Part shown: positions 29,948 through 39,995 of the stretch, in pieces
Layout: the number at the start of each line of letters is the position of its first letter
Numbering within the stretch: the stretch's first letter is position 1
Assembly (NCBI GenBank): GCA_016709845.1
Contig: JADJMA010000021.1
Coordinates: 1 to 48,192, forward strand
Source of the DNA: Flammeovirgaceae bacterium
GTDB lineage: Bacteria; Bacteroidota; Bacteroidia; Cytophagales; Cyclobacteriaceae
Direction of reading: 5' to 3'
DNA length: 48,192 nt
Translations under genes and position numbers: made by a program
Notes under the pieces: generated by a model
The model's input: only the letters and a program-made list of their open reading frames with translations
Told to the model about the DNA's origin: nothing
Databases searched by the model: none

Positions 29948-31116
29948 TTGAATTCTGATCGATATAATCAACGTGGAGTTTCCGCAAGCAAAGAAGATGT
30001 TCCCAGGCTATAAAAAATCTGGACAAAGGACTTTACCCAAAAGCTTTCTGCAAAATTGTTGCCGACAATCTGGGTGGCGATGATGCCTATTGCACCATTA
30101 TGCATGCCGATGGAGCCGGCACCAAGTCGTCACTCGCTTATATCTATTGGAAAGAAACCGGTGATCTATCGGTGTGGAAAGGCATCGCCCAAGATGCCAT
30201 CATCATGAATATCGATGATTTACTTTGCGTAGGCGCAACCGGGCCTATCTTACTCTCTTCTACTATTGGCCGAAATAAAAATCTTATTCCGGGTGAAGTA
30301 ATCTCAACGCTGATTAACGGAACAGAAGAAGTTTTAGAGATGTTGCGTAAGCATGGCATGGAAATTCATAGCACCGGAGGTGAGACTGCGGATGTGGGAG
30401 ATCTCGTGCGAACTATTATTGTGGATAGCACGGTTACTGCGCGCATGAAACGTAGTGATGTAATTGATAATGGAAACATTCAGGCTGGCGATGTGATTGT
30501 TGGATTAGCATCAAGCGGAAAAGCAACCTACGAGCACGAGTACAATGGCGGTATGGGTAGCAACGGATTAACTTCTGCACGGCATGATATGTTTGCTCAC
30601 GAGTATGCAACAAAATATCCTGAAAGCTTCGACAAGGCGGTACCCGATGAATTGGTCTATTCAGGAAAATATAAAGTGACAGATGAGGTTCCGGGCGCTC
30701 CGTTAAACATGGGTAAACTCGTTCTTTCGTCAACCCGCACCTATGCCCCAGTGATGATTGAGGTTTTGAGAAAACTACGGAAGGAAATTCATGGCATTGT
30801 ACACTGCAGTGGTGGGGCGCAAACAAAAGTGCTCCACTTTATTGATACTCTTCATGTGATTAAAGATAATCTTTTCGAAATTCCACCGCTCTTCAAATTT
30901 ATTCACCAATCATCGGGTACGGATTTAAAAGAGATGTATAAAGTATTTAACATGGGGCATCGTATGGAACTCTATTTGCCTCAACAAATCGCGCAGCAAG
31001 TAATTGAAATTTCAAACTCGTTTGGCATTGAGGCAAAGATTATTGGTCGCGTTGAAGCTGCCAAAATAAAACAGGTCACATTAAAAACTCCACACGGAGA
31101 ATTTGTCTATAATTAA
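29948..31116 (+). CDS. purM: phosphoribosylformylglycinamidine cyclo-ligase PurM (one frameshift)
   Basis: Closes the imidazole ring of purines (FGAM to AIR, ATP-dependent). The start is TTG at 29948 (NSDRYNQRGVSASKEDV); a frame break follows near 30007, then AIKNLDKGLYPKAFCKIVADNLGGDDAY and the long intact remainder. Visible motifs are MHADGAGTKSSLAYIYWKETGD, the ATP-binding AQDAIIMNIDDLLCVGAT, GGETADVGDLVRTIIVDSTV and GLASSGKATYEHEYNGGMGSNGLT. Length about 389 residues is typical of the Bacteroidota long form. The gene is followed at once by an MsrQ-like gene. Confidence 0.93.
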
Positions 31117-31120
31117 CTAT

Positions 31121-31693
31121 ATGGTACTTCTTGATATTGTAAAGATTGATTTAAAAAAATGGTTGTGGATTATTTCCATTCCCACCTTACTGGTACTTCT
31201 TGCCTTAGGAATTTTTCAAGTTGGTGAACCAGCTGGTTTTACTGCTATTACCGGTACCGTACTGTTGACATTTACTTTACTCCCATCGATGTTCATGCGT
31301 CTGGGATTTTTTAAAGAGAATCCTTACCTAAGATGGCTGATAAAATTCCGCAAAGATTTAGGAATAATTTCCGGTACGTGGTTGCTCTCCCATGGACTCA
31401 TCAGCGCACTATTCTTTTTCAAACGTGACGAATCAATTCTTGATCAATTGTTGGCTCCGCCCTTGCAACCGGTTTGGATTATGATTCCGATTATGGCTTT
31501 GTTGTTGTTGACCTCCAATAAATTCAGCGAACGAAAATTGGGTCGCCAATGGAAAAACGTACACATGGTAACCTCGCGATTGCCAATTTTGAAAAAGAAG
31601 ACTTTGCCCCTGCGGTTATTATTTTTACTCGTAGTTGTCTTAGTGGCTATTTACGAATTCATTAAGACACGTTCTTACAAAGAGTGTTGTTAA
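31121..31693 (+). CDS. MsrQ/ferric-reductase-like membrane protein
   Basis: 190 residues from ATG 31121 (MVLLDIVKIDLKKWLW), five bases after purM. Five to six hydrophobic helices: IISIPTLLVLLALGIFQV, FTAITGTVLLTFTLLPSMF, DLGIISGTWLLSHGLISALFFF, PVWIMIPIMALLLL and LLFLLVVVLVAIYEF. The pattern FRKDLGIISGTWLLSHG and KNVHMVTSRLPIL places histidines where the ferric-reductase/MsrQ fold binds haem, so a haem-binding electron carrier is likely. No MsrP-like partner is near. It could be only distantly related, so the name is tentative. Confidence 0.65.
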   Translation: MVLLDIVKIDLKKWLWIISIPTLLVLLALGIFQVGEPAGFTAITGTVLLTFTLLPSMFMRLGFFKENPYLRWLIKFRKDLGIISGTWLLSHGLISALFFFKRDESILDQLLAPPLQPVWIMIPIMALLLLTSNKFSERKLGRQWKNVHMVTSRLPILKKKTLPLRLLFLLVVVLVAIYEFIKTRSYKECC

Positions 31694-31745
31694 TCTTGAC
31701 TGGTTTTATTTCTACGATGGTACTATGGTCAATTAACTTCCCTGC

Positions 31746-32185
31746 TTAATCATTTTTCCTTTTAACCAAATCCTTAATCGGATCCCACAATTTCACATCC
31801 TCACCCAGGTCTTTTAATTGTATAGAAAGTGCGCGGGTAGAGATTTGAATTTCCCGCAAGGACATTCCTAATGAAATGAGTAAGGAGATGAGAGCTGCAC
31901 CAAAAATGTATTTGGCTACGAGTTCTTCGCCACTAAATAAAAAAAACATACACAACACACTGAGAAAAGTGAGAAGATGCTAAGCATTTGCATGTCGCGA
32001 ATAAGACGTAGGCGAATGCGCAGGTTCTGGATCTGATCGGCCAATCGTTTGTCAGCTTTAGCATTATAATCTCCAGCTAATTTTCGAATCAACGCAGCAA
32101 TGGCTAAAAATCGGTTGGTGTACGCCAATAGAATTAATGAAACAGTTGGAAAAAGTAAAGCCGGGGTGGTTAAAGTAAGCTCCAT
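31746..32185 (-). CDS. DUF2721 family membrane protein (one frameshift)
   Basis: About 147 residues. MELTLTTPALLFPTVSLILLAYTNRFLAIAALIRKL starts with a helix, then a charged stretch with NLRIRLRLIRDMQ, then two helices (MLSIFSLF...CMFFLF and AALISLLISLGMSLREIQIST). The SLREI(Q)ISTRAL end is typical of DUF2721. A frame break lies near 31950. Function unknown. A -7 box (TATCTTTG, 32209-32202) precedes the ATG at 32185. Confidence 0.8.
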
Positions 32186-32201
32186 AACTAATATTTGAAA
32201 A

Positions 32202-32209
32202 CAAAGATA
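32202..32209 (-). promoter_or_regulatory. -7 promoter box for the DUF2721 gene
   Basis: TATCTTTG on the minus strand, a full match to TAnnTTTG, 16 bases ahead of the start codon. Confidence 0.5.
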
Positions 32210-32402
32210 GCTGATGATCTGTAACATCACTATCTGTTTAAGTTCGTGTGCATTAACTCTGGCAACATCGCATTGCTCCCGAGGGCTATGTCTTTCCGGG
32301 TGATCCCCGAAAGTGAGAACAAACCAAATATAAAAGTGGTGAGCTTCTATATTGGTTTTAATTTCGCACTTAACAGATAGAAACATGATTGTCTATCGTG
32401 GT

Positions 32403-32418
32403 GGTCTGTGAGGACACA
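32403..32418. repeat. ggtctgtnagganaca element, copy 1
   Basis: ggtctgtgaggacaca, one arm of a hairpin element whose full palindromic form is at 34723-34746. It lies just past the stop of the PQQ dehydrogenase gene on its minus strand. Confidence 0.4.
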
Positions 32419-32447
32419 CATGGGTAATGGAATAAAGGAAGGACAGG

Positions 32448-34567
32448 TCAGTTAACTGATTTTGATTCATCTTTCTTATACAACTCCGTCTGCTTCTTCA
32501 AAAGAAAATTATGAATAGCTTCCACATCGTCTTTGCTCAACGAGTTGCTGAAGTTGGCCATTCCATTCTCTGATAGAATTCCTTTTAGCACAATATCATT
32601 AAATACCTGATGCTTGGCGAGAACCAGTTTCGAAAGATCAGGATGCTGAGAGAAATGCTTATCCCCGAACCCACCATGGCACGTTTCGCAATACGCAACA
32701 TAAACAGAAGCTCCTTTAGCAATTAACTCCTCTTTGATTTTTTGTTTCGGGTGGCTCAGGTGTTTTGATCACAACTTGTTCGGGTGGAAGTGGAGTTTCA
32801 CTGCCGCCTAATTTGAAAGCAAGAATGCGCCCCATATTTTTATACTTAAAGATTACGCCATCGGACAGGTACCCATAGGTTTCGGCACCACCATAGCCAG
32901 CCATCACAACTACGTATTGTTCGCCATCGATACTATACGTTGTAGGCGCAGCCATAATTCCATTGCCTGTAAAAATCTCCTTCAGTTTTTTTCCGGTTCG
33001 TGCATCATGAACATTTAAGTATCCCGTGCGGGTACCTTGAAAAACTAAATCGGGTATGGACATCGTACCCCCATCGGGGCCACCCTCTGGAAATTTCCAG
33101 GCTGCAGTTTGCGTTACCGGATTCCATGCTAACAAACTTTCAGTACGCAAGGTGTCTTCTGCTGATTTAATTTGTTCCGGAACATTCTTCCTGAACTTAT
33201 ACATCTCGCCATAATCAATGGCCGTGTTATCTACATCGTCTCTGTATTTGTAAGGCACAAAAGCTTTGTACACTTGGGGAACAGAACGCTCCGGAATATA
33301 AACCAAACCTGTAGTTGGATTGAATGACATGGGCTGCCATACATGGCCTCCGCCCAAATAAGGAATTACCAACTTCGGATTGTCTTTATACCAACCCCCT
33401 TGTTCGGTTAACACCGGTCGTCCGGTTTTTAAATCAACATGGCTGGCCCAATTAACGCGTGTATATTTTTCGGCAGAGATCAGTTCACCCGTTGCACGAT
33501 CTAACACATAATAAAATCCATTCTTAGGTGCCATCATTAAAACCTTTCGCTCTTTGTTTTCAATCTTAAGATCGGCTAACACAATATTTTGGGTTGCGGT
33601 ATAGTCCCAAAGCTCAGAAGGAGTTGTTTGATAGTGCCACACCATTCTTCCGTTGTCGGGATTGATAGCAATGATGGATGAAAGAAATAAATTATCGCCA
33701 CCCGATGGGCTCCGATACCAAATCGGATAGGGAGTTGAATTGCCGGTGCCTATATAAAGCAAATTGAATTCAGGATCGTAAGCCGACTCGCCCCAAGCTG
33801 TGCCCCCTACTCCGGTTTCCCAGGCAGAATTTGGATCCCATGTTTTAGCAGCCATTTCCATTTCTGGAGTTTCATAACCATTCTTTGGATCGCCCGGCAC
33901 AATCCAGAAGCGCCACTTTTCTTCACCGGTTATAAGATCATAGGCAGTGACATAACCACGCACGCCATACTCAGCCCCCGAGTTTCCAATCATCACAATC
34001 TTGCCCGCAACCTGTGGCGGACTTGTAATCGTATATCCCTTTGTTCTATCGGTGAATGTGTCTTTGTTCCATAAAACTTTACCATCCTTTGCATCGAGGC
34101 AAGCCAGGTAGCCATCGAGTGTGCCTACATAAACTTTTCCTTCCCATACAGCTAACCCACGATTCACGGCATCGCAGCAAGCTCTACGCGCATACGATGC
34201 ATCCACTTTTGGTTTGTATGTCCAGAGCTCTTTTCCGGTTTTCCCATCTAACGCATAAACGGCACCCCACGCTCCGGAGGTGTACATAATTCCATCGACA
34301 ACAATGGGAGTTGCTTCTAACCCGCGCGGTACATTGCCGATATAAGTACTGGCATCGTACTGCCGCAAAGCCGAGATCACTCACATTTTCTATGTTGATT
34401 AAATTAAGTGGCGAATAATGTTGCATCATGTAATCACCCCCTAAGGTTACCCAGTCTTTTGCATCCCGATTCAAGACCCGGACTTCATCAATCCAACCAG
34501 CAGGCTTTTCGTTTTTGCAACTAATGACGAGAGTGAAAAGGAGAAGAGTGTATAAAAGTTTTTTCAT
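32448..34567 (-). CDS. PQQ-dependent alcohol dehydrogenase with C-terminal cytochrome c domain (frameshifted)
   Basis: A ~706-residue quinohaemoprotein. MKKLLYTLLLFTLVISC is a lipoprotein-type signal with a C at residue 17. A PQQ propeller follows: WVTLGGDYMMQHYSPL, ATPIVVDGIMYTSGAWGAVYALD, the vicinal cysteine pair RRACCDAVNRG that contacts PQQ, TSELWDY-type PSELWDYTATQN with the likely catalytic aspartate, and TGYLNVHDARTGK. After a frame break near 32730 the C-terminal domain shows ETCHGG, a CxxCH haem motif, and a later methionine (ENGMANF). So electrons pass from PQQ to haem in one chain, as in type II alcohol dehydrogenases. A second break lies near 34370. A promoter-like pair is at 34588-34623. 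Confidence 0.9.
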
Positions 34568-34587
34568 CAAGTTTTAAATTTGCTTAA

Positions 34588-34623
34588 TAAAGATAGAGAA
34601 TCTTTCTTGCTAAACTTAACAAA
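34588..34623 (-). promoter_or_regulatory. promoter for the PQQ alcohol dehydrogenase gene
   Basis: On the minus strand TTTG (34623-34620), 24 bases, then TATCTTTA (34595-34588), close to the Bacteroidota TTTG/TAnnTTTG arrangement, 20 bases upstream of the ATG at 34567. Confidence 0.5.
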
Positions 34624-34722
34624 TGCATTTCACCAGAGAACGTAAAGGTAAACCACTCCAAGAGGAAAAAATTCTTAGCGTGCTTTAACCGTGGTCTGTG
34701 TCCTCACCGAACACAAAAAGTT

Positions 34723-34746
34723 TCGGTCTGTAAGGATACAGACCGA
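34723..34746. repeat. ggtctgtnagganaca hairpin, copy 2
   Basis: tcggtctgt-aaggat-acagaccga is a perfect 9-bp-stem hairpin. Its arm differs from the 32403-32418 copy at two bases. A third, inverted partial copy (gtggtctgtgtcctcac) lies at 34691-34707. It lies between the S9 peptidase stop and the PQQ dehydrogenase start. Confidence 0.6.
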
Positions 34747-34788
34747 GGGACTTGAGCGCTTGCTACGCGAACCATTTTCAAATAAAAA

Positions 34789-36781
34789 TCACTTCTTCAC
34801 AGGCAATTTCTCATTCATCTGATCAGACTTGAGATACTTGTTAAACCAATCGAGGTAACGCGTATAGCGATCTTTCTGATAACTCGGCACAGCAAGGCCA
34901 TGGTTCTGTCCGGGGTAAACAATAAACTGTGTGGGCACGCCTAACGTTTTAAGTGCCTGATACATTTGTTCTCCTCCGGCAGCGGGTACATTAAAATCTT
35001 CTTCGCCTACCATGTAAAGCGTGGGTGCTTTAATTTTTTCTACATTCAAAAACGGATAGGATACTTTCATCCACTTGTCCATGTTTTTCCACGGCACCCC
35101 TAATTCTGTTTCATATTGAATCGTGTATTGATCGGTACCATACATCGATAATTGCATGGCGCTACCCGCACCACTGGCCGCTGCTATAAGCGAGGATCTG
35201 TAGCGGTAACATAATCAATAAGAATGCCTCCATAACTCCAACCACCAATACCTAATTTATTAGGATCGCTTTACCCATTTTAATCGGGTGATCCGTAGCT
35301 CCTATAATATCAACCACTTCTTTATTCCCCCAATCACCAGAGATTGCTTTGCTGTAAGCCATGCCCCGCCCATTGCTGCCGCGATAGTTTACAGTAGCCA
35401 CTGCATAACCTTGTGCGGCTAAAATTTGCGGTATCAAGTCAAAAGCAAAATCATCTTGCGAAGTAGGTCCACCATGTATCCACATAATTAATGGAAGCTT
35501 TTGATCTTTCGGCTTACCTGCAGGCCAGAAAAGAAAATTGCCCACCGTAGTACCATCTTTACTTTTCGAATCGTAGGCTTCTACGGATGCAAGTTGTAGC
35601 GATTTAAAAAACTCATCGTGAATGTGTGTGAGCCTACGCGGGTTTCATTTTCAATCACATAAATTTCATTAGGTGTTGCTGGGTCACTGGAAAGTGTAAC
35701 CCATGTGTTTCCTGCCCCTTGTTGTAAAGAACCAAATACCCGATCGCCTTTTGTAATAATTTTTTTATTTCCATTCAAATCGAATGAAGTGACATGACTT
35801 CTTCGATCATCTTCTACAGTAACCCACACCGATTTGCTATCGGCTGACCAACGCGGTCCCGATACATCACGATCTAATGTTGCATTGAGGATTTTAGGCG
35901 TACCCCCTTCAGCCGGAATTAATGCAATTTGTGGTTGATCATAAATATCATATTCCGGTGTTTGCGATTTCAAGTACGCAATCCATTTTCCATCAGGGCT
36001 CAGGCCGGGCTTGTGTCACTATCTTGCCAGGTGGTAAGTTGTTTCAGTGCTGCGCCTTTCTTTGCTTCCATCACCCACAAGTCGCTGTTGCCATTGCGAT
36101 CGGGGTCGGAGGTGCGATTACTTACAAATGCAATTTTCTTGCTATCGGGTGACCACACCGGATTGCTTTCATCAAAATCTCCTTTCGTCAGTGTATCTAA
36201 TTTTTTGGTTTCAACATCAAACACATAAAGATGATTGCGCTTGCGCTCCAGATAACCCGGACCATCCTGTTTGAAATGATACCGATCGATCATAATCGGC
36301 TTAGCTGTTTTCTTTTTGTCGGCCTCGTCACTTGACTCCTGATCTTTAATGATGAGTGCAATCTTTTTTGAATCCGGGCTCCACACATAATCGCTGATGC
36401 TGTATTTTAATTCCGTTAGCTTTTCAGCTTCACCGCCTCTGCGGTCCATGCGCCAGATTTGTGAAGACTTTGTTTCATAACGCGAGGAAAGAAAGGTTAA
36501 GTACTTTCCATCGGGTGTCCACCGCGGGCGACTCTCTCCTTCTTTGCTGGCAGTAAGTTTTACAGATTCTTTTCCATCCCAACTAACCATCCAGATGTCA
36601 GCATCGATTTATCCTTTACTGAATCAGGTGTTGACAAAACGTAGGCTACCCATTTACCATCCGGAGAAAGCCTGTGGGTCGCTGACGGATTGGATTTTAT
36701 AAATATCAGATGGCGTAATGGAACGCTGCGCAAATGATGTCAACGCAATAAAGAAATGAGATGGAGTAGAGTTTTTTTCAT
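34789..36781 (-). CDS. S9-family serine peptidase, prolyl-oligopeptidase type (frameshifted)
   Basis: About 664 residues, exported. The ATG at 36781 gives MKKTLLHLISLL, a signal start, then a break and SITPSDIYKIQSVSDPQ and LSPDGKWVAYVLS. A seven-bladed propeller with WSPDSKKIALI, YLERKRNHLYVFDVE and PVWSPDSKKIAFVSNRTSD repeats follows. The hydrolase domain has MWIHGGPTSQDDFAF, then the catalytic serine in GGWSYGG, the aspartate in GEEDFNVPAAGGEQMY and the histidine in GQNHGL. It removes acyl-amino acids or dipeptides from the N-terminus of peptides. Breaks lie near 36590-36700, 35985, 35570, 35250 and 35160. Confidence 0.9.
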
Positions 36782-36867
36782 AGGAAGCTAAGGTAAATAA
36801 AAAGTACTAAAATTTCAGATAATTATCCGAGGTCGTTGTCCTTGTTATTACTCGGATTGAATTTCGC

Positions 36868-37885
36868 TCAGGTAATAACTTTTCGATCTTTCATTCCACC
36901 ATCACAAATGTGAATATCCGTTTCTACATTACCCAGAGTAGCCGATATCAAAAGACCAATGATCTTAAAGTTGGTAATCACATCATCGGTAAGGGTTGAG
37001 TTAGATTCCGTAACAAATTTGACTTTATATAACGCAGGTACTTTCGTTACATCCCGAACTAATTGCACATCAATATATTTATCTTTTCCAAAACCGAAAC
37101 TCATCAACAAGCTGGCCACCGAATCAGCTTCCGTCTCGGTTACTGGACTCTTGTAATAGATGGTGACTTATCTTTTGCGGGGCGTACCATATTCCGACCC
37201 AAAAACACGCTGCACCGCATTTGCCAAAATGATTCATCCTGATTATGCTCTTTTAATTTTTCTTTGCCTCAGCCAATTTCTGATCGATTCGATTTTGATA
37301 GGGAGTATTTTTTAGTGAGACTGTTAGATCCCCTTTCTTGATGGCATTCGAAACGGATACATCCAGGTTTTCAATAGGGTTATCATCTAAAATTAAGTTC
37401 ACTTTGGTTTTAAAGTCCGGTGGTATTTGTTGGATTTGCGTATTTGATAAATCAAGTTTATACAAAGTAGACGATGACAATTGTTCGGGGAGTTCCGTGA
37501 TAGGATTAGCAGATAAATCTACAGAAGAGAGTTTAGGCATTTCAAAATGATAGCGGGAACCTCCGTGAACTTATTGCTATCAAGTATCAGCCGTTCAAGG
37601 ATGGAGAGCATTTTTATCTGCTTGTTCAAATCAATAAGTTCCTGATTGCCCAGATCCAGTTCATAAATATTTTCTTTGTCTGCCAACGCTTCGTCTATAC
37701 TGGTAGCCGTTTTTAAAAAAGACAGCCCACAAAATAACCGTTGTAATCACCATCCCCCCGTAGAGTAAAAATGCTTTTCCACGTCCGGAGTTAATTGCTT
37801 TAGGCAACACCCAAGAGGGCTTTATCAATCCGAGAACCAAGCCCAAAAGGCTTAACACAAACAGAAGAAGGAGCAGGTTAGACAT
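36868..37885 (-). CDS. membrane protein with leucine-rich repeats, unknown (frameshifted)
   Basis: Three frame pieces make ~340 residues. N-terminus: MSNLLLLLFVLSLLGLVLGLI and FLLYGGMVITTVILWAVFF, two membrane helices. Then leucine-rich repeats of the LxxLxLxxN type: IYELDLGNQELIDLNKQI, LERLILDSNKFTEVPAIIL, LSSVDLSANPITELPEQL, LYKLDLSNTQIQQIPPDF and VNLILDDNPIENL. After a spacer (NRIDQKLAEAKKN) a C-terminal region of ~110 residues follows, FGSEYGTPRK, ETEADSVASLLMSFGFGKDK, VPALYKVKFVTESNSTLTDD, ending MKDRKVIT. This end has no match I recognise. Breaks are near 37655, 37545, 37230 and 37170. The LRR part faces either side of the membrane; a binding role is inference. Confidence 0.55.
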
Positions 37886-37989
37886 AAGTAATCCTATTAT
37901 GATGAAATATTAGCCGCAGGCAGATCGAAATCTAATTGGATGAGTCTGAACTCTGCCGACACTTCAAGTTATAATTTAGTAAAGAAAAA

Positions 37990-38861
37990 TTACACATTCA
38001 AAAACTCTGCATCGCGATAAGCTGGTTTAGGATAAATATAAAATCCAGCGCCTGACTTTTCGCCCAGTTTGCCTTGATCTATATATTCTTTAAGCAAAGA
38101 GGCAAAGGCTTGCGAAGCAGGATCGTCCCGCTCTTTAACTACATGCCATGCGGTATCAATCAATGCTATCAGAATACCAAAAAGGCCCCATGGGCATATG
38201 AAGTTTACCATCCACGAGCGATCAATGTCTTCGATGCTGGCGATGTCTTTCGTTTTTAATTTTCGGCAGCTCCAATCAACGCCATCAACATAAAATTAAA
38301 AATGTAGCCTGGCGATTCCTTTTTGACAATCACTGGAACCTGATTTAGTTTTCTTCCCAACTCTTCAAGCAAAGGAATTAAGGTTGGATTAGTATCGGCA
38401 TGCGGCATAATATCTACCACCCGCGCATAAAACACATCGTGAAAATGAAACGCACAAAATTTTTCCGGTCGGCCGGAGATGCTGGCGAGTTGTGAAGGAA
38501 GCAAGTAAGAAGTATTGGTGGTGAAAATTGTTTTTGTAGGAGCGAGCTCACCCAATTGTTTCCATACTTTTCTTTGATGACTAAATCTTCCGTAACGCTT
38601 TCGCTGATGAAGTCGCAATCGGATAATGCCCCTTTCAGATCAGTAGAGTATTCGATGCGAGCAAGTGCTTCCTCTTTTTAGTTGAAAAGTAAGTTTGATT
38701 TAATGAGTTGGGTACAGATTTTTCAAGAGATACTTGTTACCTTGTAGTGCGGAATCATTGATGTCATAAAAGATAACATTGTACCCAGAGATAGCAGCTT
38801 GTAAACCAATGCGACTGCCTAAGTTTCCCGTACCGATGATGGTGATGTTTTTTATTTTCAT
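37990..38861 (-). CDS. 3-hydroxyacyl-CoA dehydrogenase (frameshifted)
   Basis: About 290 residues, of the FadB-like NAD-binding fold. MKIKNITIIGTGNLGSRIGLQAAISGYNVIFYD gives the Rossmann GxGxxG loop. After a gap and frame breaks near 38690 and 38615 come ESVTEDLVIKEKVWKQLGEL and TNTSYLLPSQLAS, where the S/N lie near the active site, then FCAFHFHDVFYARVVDIMPH (the His-Glu dyad region reads HFHD), and LGEKSGAGFYIYPKPAYRD at the C-terminal domain. It oxidises 3-hydroxyacyl-CoA to 3-ketoacyl-CoA. It lies just downstream of the acyl-CoA dehydrogenase/kinase genes, so likely part of fatty-acid breakdown. A frame break near 38230 divides the last part. Confidence 0.85.
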
Positions 38862-38938
38862 TTCGTGCTCTGTGTTATTCTCCATGCACTCTGCAGTTAA
38901 ATTTTCTTCACCACAGAGAACACAGGGGCTCGCTGGCT

Positions 38939-39995
38939 TTAAATTTCATTTCTCTCGATCGCCTTTCGCGCATTTTCTCCACATGCTTTAATGACATGAA
39001 TCAACATAGCGAAGCGAGGATCTTTTGTTACTCCCAATTTGTAACGCTGATAAATCTGTTGACAGATGACACCTACTTTAAATGCACCGAACGCATAATA
39101 GAAAACAATATCATTAATTTGTTCACCTGCTTTTTGTTGATAGTAATCTACCACTTCACGCCTCGTAAAATTTCCAGGCATCCACGTAAGGTTAAAGGGT
39201 TTTAAGGAATCTGAGTCTTTCCCTTCGGCCCAATACGCTAAGGTTGTTCCTAAATCCATTAATGGATCACCCACCGTTGCCATCTCCCAATCAATACACC
39301 TTTTTATCTCGGTTAGATTTTCTGGATTCAACATCAGGTTATCATATTTAAAATCGTTATGAATGAAAGCCTTGCGGGAGTTGCTCGGTTGATGTTGCTG
39401 CATCCACTTAGCCACTTCATTCATCGATGCAATATCATCTGTTTGTGAATTTGTGTAGCGCTTTGTCCACCCATCCACTTGGCGCGCCACATAGCCATCC
39501 GGTTTACCTAACGTATTAAGGCCGGTAGTATCAAGATCTAATTTGTGTAGATAAACTAATTGATCAATCGTTGCTTTGGAAAGCAACCGAAAAGAATCTT
39601 CCGAGATAGAAACATCTTTTGGTAAACGGTTTCTTAGAATAACACCTTCCACTCGTTTCATCAAATAAAATTTGCAGCCCATCACGGTTAAGTCTTCACA
39701 GAGATGAATTGCCTCCGGCACTTTTGAATAACCTGCTTGCTTAAGTTTAGTTAACACATTAAACTCTCGCTCCATATCGTGTGCCGATTTGATATTAGCG
39801 CCAACGGGTGGCCTTCGCAAAACATAGTGATGACCACTCGCCTGAATAAAATAAGTAAGATTAGAATACCCGCTCGGAAATTGTTGAATGGAAATTCCCT
39901 TTTCAAATCCCGGAAGCGCTCCGCGCAGAATACGCTACCAGTTTAACCTGATCAAGTTCTTCGCCTTGACGCACCGCAGCAGGTTGATCAATCAT
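38939..39995 (-). CDS. APH-type phosphotransferase, ACAD10/11-like kinase partner (one frameshift)
   Basis: About 352 residues. The ATG at 39995 opens MIDQPAAVRQGEELDQVKLVAY; after breaks near 39925 comes KGISIQQFPSGYSNLTYFI and YVLRRPPVGANIKSAHDMEREF. The kinase-like core has HNDFKYDNLML, the HxDxxxxN catalytic loop, and RCIDWEMATVGDPLMDLG, the metal-binding DxE-like motif. These place it in the aminoglycoside-phosphotransferase fold, in the branch seen fused to acyl-CoA dehydrogenase in animal ACAD10/ACAD11. It overlaps the acyl-CoA dehydrogenase stop by ATGA, so tight co-expression is certain. A role in phosphorylating a hydroxyacyl-CoA is inference. Confidence 0.88.

Noticed and set aside
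29948..29950. TTG start of purM as a regulatory feature
   Set aside because: The usual start residues follow directly, so TTG may be a true start or a miscalled ATG; with error this high no regulatory meaning can be drawn.
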